From: Azospirillum oleiclasticum
GTDB taxonomy: Bacteria; Pseudomonadota; Alphaproteobacteria; Azospirillales; Azospirillaceae
DNA: 64,000 bases
NCBI RefSeq assembly: GCF_013423485.1
Contig: NZ_JABFFR010000020.1
Span: 1 to 64,000, forward strand
Reading direction: 5' to 3'
The notes under the pieces: model-generated
Told to the model about the DNA's origin: nothing
What the model saw: the letters and a program-made list of their open reading frames with translations, nothing else
Database searches by the model: none
Translations under genes and position numbers: made by a program
Shown here: positions 60,346-64,000 of the stretch, piece by piece
How the letters are laid out: each line of letters begins with the position of its first letter
Numbering within the stretch: position 1 is the first letter of the stretch

Positions 60346-62034
60346 ATGGTCGCGGCCTTCACCCAGCGCTGCCGCATCGCCTACTTCTCCATGGAAATCG
60401 CGCTGCAGCCGGAGATCCACAGCTACGCCGGCGGCCTGGGTATCCTGGCCGGAGACACGGTGCGGTCCTGCGCCGACCTGGAGCTGCCGGTGGTCTTCGT
60501 CACGTTGATCAGCCGGAACGGTTACCTGCGGCAGGTCATCGACGCCGACGGCCGCCAGGGCGAACAGCCCGATCCATGGGAACCGGAACGCTGGGCCCAG
60601 CCGCTGGGGGCCAAGGTGGCGGTCTCCATCGAGGGGCGCGACGTCTGGGTCCGTCCGTGGCTCTACCGGCACCGGGGCACGCTGGGCTACGAGGTGCCAG
60701 TCGTCCTGCTGGACACGGCGCTCGACGAGAACGATCCGGAGGACCGCGCGATCACGGGCACCCTGTACGGTGGGGATGACGCCTACCGCCTGAAGCAGGA
60801 GGTCGCGCTGGGCATTGGCGGCTTCCGCCTGCTGCGCGCGCTGGGCTTCGAGATCGAGACCTACCACATGAACGAGGGGCATTCCGCCCTGCTGGCCCTG
60901 CAGCTCCTGAACGACCAGCGCCACGCCGACGGCCGTCTGACGGAGGGCGGCGCCCACGATCCGGAGCCGGCGCGGCAGCGCTGCGTCTTCACCACCCACA
61001 CGCCGGTGGAGGCGGGGCACGACCGCTTCCCCTACGATCTCGTGGAACGGACGCTGGGAACGGGAGCGGATGTCGAGGCGCTGAAGGCCTTCGCCGGCAC
61101 CGATTGCCTGAACATGACGCGGCTGGCGCTGAACCTCAGCGGCTACGTCAACGGCGTCGCCAAGCGGCACGCCGAGATCTCCCGGCACATGTTCCCCGGC
61201 TACCGCGTCCATGCCATCACCAACGGCGTGCATGTGGAGACCTGGACCTGCGAGAGCATCGCGCAACTCTACCAGACGTCTTTCCCCCAGTGGCGCCACG
61301 AGCCCGAGGTGCTGGTGCGCGCCGATACGCTGGACGACGCCGCGGTGTGGTCGGCGCACGAGACGGCCAAGCGCGCCCTGCTCGACCGGGTCGAGGCGCT
61401 CACCGGTGCGGCGTTGGCGCCGGACGTCCTCATGTTGGGCTTCGCCCGGCGGATGACCGGCTACAAGCGCCCCGACCTGATCTTCAGCAACCTCGACCGT
61501 CTGCGTGCCCTCGCGCGCGGCCATCCGTTCCAGATACTGGTCGCCGGCAAGGCGCACCCGCGCGACGAGGTGGGAAAGCGCGCGATCGAGGCGCTGCACC
61601 ATTGCGCGCGGGACTTGGCGGGGGACGTTCCCGTCGTCTTCCTGCCCGGTTACGACATGGAACTGGCACGCTTCCTCACCTCCGGCTGCGACGTGTGGCT
61701 GAACACGCCGCTGCCGCCGCTGGAGGCGTCCGGCACCAGCGGCATGAAGGCGGCGCTGAATGGCGTGCTGAACCTCAGCGTGCTCGACGGGTGGTGGATG
61801 GAGGCCTGCATCGACGGCGTCACCGGCTGGGCCATCGGCGACGCCGACCTCGGCACGGCGGCCGACGATGCGGAGGACCTCTACCACAAGCTGGAATCCG
61901 AGGTGCTGCCGCTCCACCGCAACGACCGCGCCCGTTGGATCTGGATGATGAAACAGTCGATCAGCAAGATCGCCAGCCACTTCAACAGCCAGCGCATGAT
62001 GCGCCGCTACGCGGCGGAGGCCTATCTGCGCTGA
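60346..62034 (+). CDS. glgP: Alpha-glucan phosphorylase, short GT35 type
   Basis: This 562-residue enzyme is of the short, single-domain-start type found in many bacteria. It releases glucose-1-phosphate from glycogen with pyridoxal phosphate. The N-terminus IAYFSMEIALQPEIHSYAGG, the middle YHMNEGHSA and ITNGVHVETW, and the PLP-lysine stretch EASGTSGMKAALNGVLNLS are visible. With GlgX it forms a glycogen-use pair in this block. The 14-bp box at 59976 probably controls it. Confidence 0.93.
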   Translation: MVAAFTQRCRIAYFSMEIALQPEIHSYAGGLGILAGDTVRSCADLELPVVFVTLISRNGYLRQVIDADGRQGEQPDPWEPERWAQPLGAKVAVSIEGRDVWVRPWLYRHRGTLGYEVPVVLLDTALDENDPEDRAITGTLYGGDDAYRLKQEVALGIGGFRLLRALGFEIETYHMNEGHSALLALQLLNDQRHADGRLTEGGAHDPEPARQRCVFTTHTPVEAGHDRFPYDLVERTLGTGADVEALKAFAGTDCLNMTRLALNLSGYVNGVAKRHAEISRHMFPGYRVHAITNGVHVETWTCESIAQLYQTSFPQWRHEPEVLVRADTLDDAAVWSAHETAKRALLDRVEALTGAALAPDVLMLGFARRMTGYKRPDLIFSNLDRLRALARGHPFQILVAGKAHPRDEVGKRAIEALHHCARDLAGDVPVVFLPGYDMELARFLTSGCDVWLNTPLPPLEASGTSGMKAALNGVLNLSVLDGWWMEACIDGVTGWAIGDADLGTAADDAEDLYHKLESEVLPLHRNDRARWIWMMKQSISKIASHFNSQRMMRRYAAEAYLR

Positions 62035-62103
62035 CCGCACAGACAGTTGGGCGAAGGGGACTTGCGCCACGGCGCCGACGGCCACTTCAGGGGAGGATGG
62101 ACG

Positions 62104-63726
62104 ATGACAGCGAAAGACGTCCGCTTTTCGACCGAAGCGAGGGAAAGGATGCTGCGCGGCGTGGAGATCCTCGCCGACGCCGTCAAGGCCACGCTGGGTC
62201 CCCGCGGCCGCAACGTGCTGATCGAGCGGGAGTTCGGTCCGCCCCGCATCTCCAAGGACGGCGTCACCGTGGCCGAGGAAATCGAGCTTCCCGACCGGTT
62301 CGAGAACATGGGGGCCCGCATGGTGTGCGAGGTCGCCACCAGGACCAGCACCGACGCCGGCGACGGCACGACCACCGCCACCGTGCTGGCCCAGGCCATC
62401 CTGCGCGAAGGCACGAAGGCGGTGGCTGGCGGACTGAATCCAATGGACCTCAAACGCGGCATCGACACGGCCGTCGAGGCGGTCGTCGGGGACATCCGGG
62501 CGCGCTCCCGGACCGTGTCCACCGCCGGGGAGATCGCGCAGGTCGGCACGATCTCGGCCAACGGGGAGCGCGAAATCGGGGATCTGCTGGCCCGCGCCAT
62601 GGGACGGGTCGGGCATCGGGGCGTCATCACCGTGGAGGAGGCGAAGGGGACGGGGACCGAACTGGACGTGGTGGAGGGCCTGCGCATCGACAGTGGCTAT
62701 CTCTCCCCCTACTTCATCACCGACGCCGACGCCATGACGGCGGAACTGGAGGACGTCCTGATCCTTCTGCACGAGACGACGTTGTCCAGCGTGCAGCCGC
62801 TCCTGCCCCTTCTGGAATCGGTGATGAAGTCCGGACGCCCGCTGCTGATCGTGGCGGAGACCGTGGAAGGGGAGGCGCTGGCCACGCTCGTGATCAACAA
62901 GCTCCGCGGCGGGCTGAAGGCCTGCGCGGTCAGGGCACCCGGCTTCGGCGACCGCCGCCGGGCGATGTTGGAGGACATCGCCGTCGTCACGGGCGGCCAT
63001 CTCGTTTCCGCAGACCTGGGCATCGCGCTTGAAGGCGTCACCATCGACATGCTGGGCAAGGCGCGGCGCGTGCGCGTGGACAAGGAGTCGACGACCATCA
63101 TCGACGGTGCCGGCGCCAAGGACACGATCGAGGCCCGCTGCGGACAAATCCGACGATTGGCCGAAGAGGCCGCCTCGGACCACGACCGCGAGGCGCTGCG
63201 GGAGCGCGTCGGCGCGTTGACCGGCGGCGTGGCGGTGATCCGCGTCGGCGGTGCGACCGAGACCGAGGTGAAGGAGCGCAAGGACCGGGTCGAGGACGCG
63301 ATGAACGCCACCCGTGCCGCGGTGGAGGAAGGGATCGTCGCCGGTGGTGGTGCCGCTCTGCTCTATGCGACACGCGCGCTCGGCGGCATCCGTCCCGGCA
63401 ACGACGACCAGCGCGTCGGCATCGGAATCGTCCGCCACGCACTGGAAGCACCGATCCGCCAGATCGCCGCCAACGCCGGCGTCGATGGGTCGGTGATCGT
63501 CGGCCGGCTGCTGGAACAGAACGACACCGATTATGGCTACGATGCCCAGGCGGACGAGTGCTGCAATCTGGTGGAGAGGGGGATCATCGACCCCACCAAG
63601 GTCGTGCGCATCGCCCTACAGGACGCCGCATCGGTTGCGGGGCTGCTGATCACCACCGAGGTGATGATCGCCGCCCGCCCCGGGCCGACGCCCGACGCGT
63701 TCGACGCGGATGGAACCGGGCGTTGA
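62104..63726 (+). CDS. groL: GroEL-type chaperonin without the usual tail, no GroES partner nearby
   Basis: This 540-residue chaperonin has ATP-binding motifs (VKATLGPRGRNVLIE; DAGDGTTTATVLAQ) and the closing AGGGAALLY-type stretch (here VAGGGAALLYATRAL). The C-terminus ends FDADGTGR instead of the GGM repeat of housekeeping GroEL. No groES lies next to it in the window. It is therefore likely an extra, stress-linked copy. ATG 62104 has GGGGAGGA upstream. It lies 70 bases after glgP and may be in the same transcript. Confidence 0.92.
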   Translation: MTAKDVRFSTEARERMLRGVEILADAVKATLGPRGRNVLIEREFGPPRISKDGVTVAEEIELPDRFENMGARMVCEVATRTSTDAGDGTTTATVLAQAILREGTKAVAGGLNPMDLKRGIDTAVEAVVGDIRARSRTVSTAGEIAQVGTISANGEREIGDLLARAMGRVGHRGVITVEEAKGTGTELDVVEGLRIDSGYLSPYFITDADAMTAELEDVLILLHETTLSSVQPLLPLLESVMKSGRPLLIVAETVEGEALATLVINKLRGGLKACAVRAPGFGDRRRAMLEDIAVVTGGHLVSADLGIALEGVTIDMLGKARRVRVDKESTTIIDGAGAKDTIEARCGQIRRLAEEAASDHDREALRERVGALTGGVAVIRVGGATETEVKERKDRVEDAMNATRAAVEEGIVAGGGAALLYATRALGGIRPGNDDQRVGIGIVRHALEAPIRQIAANAGVDGSVIVGRLLEQNDTDYGYDAQADECCNLVERGIIDPTKVVRIALQDAASVAGLLITTEVMIAARPGPTPDAFDADGTGR

Positions 63727-63761
63727 CCGGCTCCGATGACCGCGACAACAGGAGGAACCCT

Positions 63762-64000
63762 ATGCGACTGGCCAGCCAGGCTTTCGAGGACGGGGAGCGC
63801 ATCCCCCACCGCTTCACCTGCGAGGGCGAGGACGAGCCGCCACCGCTGGAATGGACCAACGTGCCGCCCGGCACCATGAGCTTCGCGATCGTCTGCTCCG
63901 ACCCGGACGCGCCATCCGGCACCTTCCGGCACTGGGCCGTCTACGACATCCCCGGGAATGTCCGGCACCTGCCCGATCGCGCCCATACCGGCCTCAAGGA
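63762..64000 (+). CDS. PEBP / YbhB-YbcL family protein, 3' part outside the window
   Basis: The frame starts at ATG 63762 (GGAGGA upstream) and is open to the end of the window, 79 codons. The family signature is clear: LEWTNVPPGTMSFAIVCSDPDAP, then FRHWAVYDIP (phosphatidylethanolamine-binding / Raf-kinase-inhibitor-like fold). Function in bacteria is poorly known. It is 35 bases after groEL and looks co-transcribed. Confidence 0.85.
   Translation, partial: MRLASQAFEDGERIPHRFTCEGEDEPPPLEWTNVPPGTMSFAIVCSDPDAPSGTFRHWAVYDIPGNVRHLPDRAHTGLK

Overview
The window is GC-rich, with strongly GC-biased third codon positions. Its gene content (NtrC-type arsenite signalling, class I PHA synthase, ArsR/ArsJ/Acr3/ArsH proteins) fits an alphaproteobacterium, most likely Rhodospirillales such as Azospirillum, probably on an accessory replicon or chromid. 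The genus is an inference. No rRNA, tRNA or CRISPR array was seen.

Layout. (1) 1-2000: small regulatory and hypothetical genes, including an XRE repressor. (2) 2042-8456: a Tn7/Tn5053-like transposition operon: a TnsA-like protein that has lost its nuclease residues, a DDE transposase (TniA/TnsB), an AAA+ regulator (TniB/TnsC) and two different TniQ/TnsD-type proteins. (3) 8875-12200: a TrkH transporter, then a scar made of a broken IS3-family element joined to an IS481-family tail. (4) 12207-19115: the arsenite oxidation block aioBA, aioR, aioS, aioX, with a sigma-54 promoter and two tandem enhancer-like palindromes before aioB. (5) 19320-27478: the arsenic detoxification block: arsR-arsC fusion, gap, arsJ, arsR, a second arsR-arsC fusion with the other arsenate reductase family, acr3, arsH and arsO. 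Most transcription starts carry an AT-rich palindrome. (6) 27583-38277: an IS110 scar and a copper or heavy-metal block: Spy-like protein, RND adaptor and pump, DUF411 protein, c-type cytochrome and CopA-like P-type ATPase. (7) 38498-52048: two CACHE sensor kinases, a Crp/Fnr regulator, a PAS protein, PHA synthase and some decayed genes. (8) 52277-64000: a stress, storage and low-oxygen-type block: GlgX, phosphoribosyltransferase, HtrA-like lipoprotein, universal stress protein, Hsp20, nicotinate phosphoribosyltransferase, glucan phosphorylase, GroEL and the start of a PEBP protein.

How the genes work together. AioX, AioS and AioR should sense arsenite and switch on AioBA, which oxidises arsenite to arsenate in the periplasm. 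Arsenate entering the cell can be reduced (two ArsC types) and exported by Acr3, or joined to glyceraldehyde-3-phosphate by the GAPDH and exported by ArsJ. ArsH and ArsO probably deal with organic or redox forms. The last 20 kb shares a 14-bp palindrome resembling an FNR/DNR box (about TTAACC-N2-GGTTAA) upstream of a PHA-synthase operon, a small-gene/protease operon, the Usp/Hsp20 pair, the glucan phosphorylase operon and possibly a sensor kinase. This suggests one regulon for energy-limited or low-oxygen survival.

The observations most worth checking are the parallel arsR-arsC fusions, the degenerate TnsA with two TniQ proteins, and the 14-bp box regulon.
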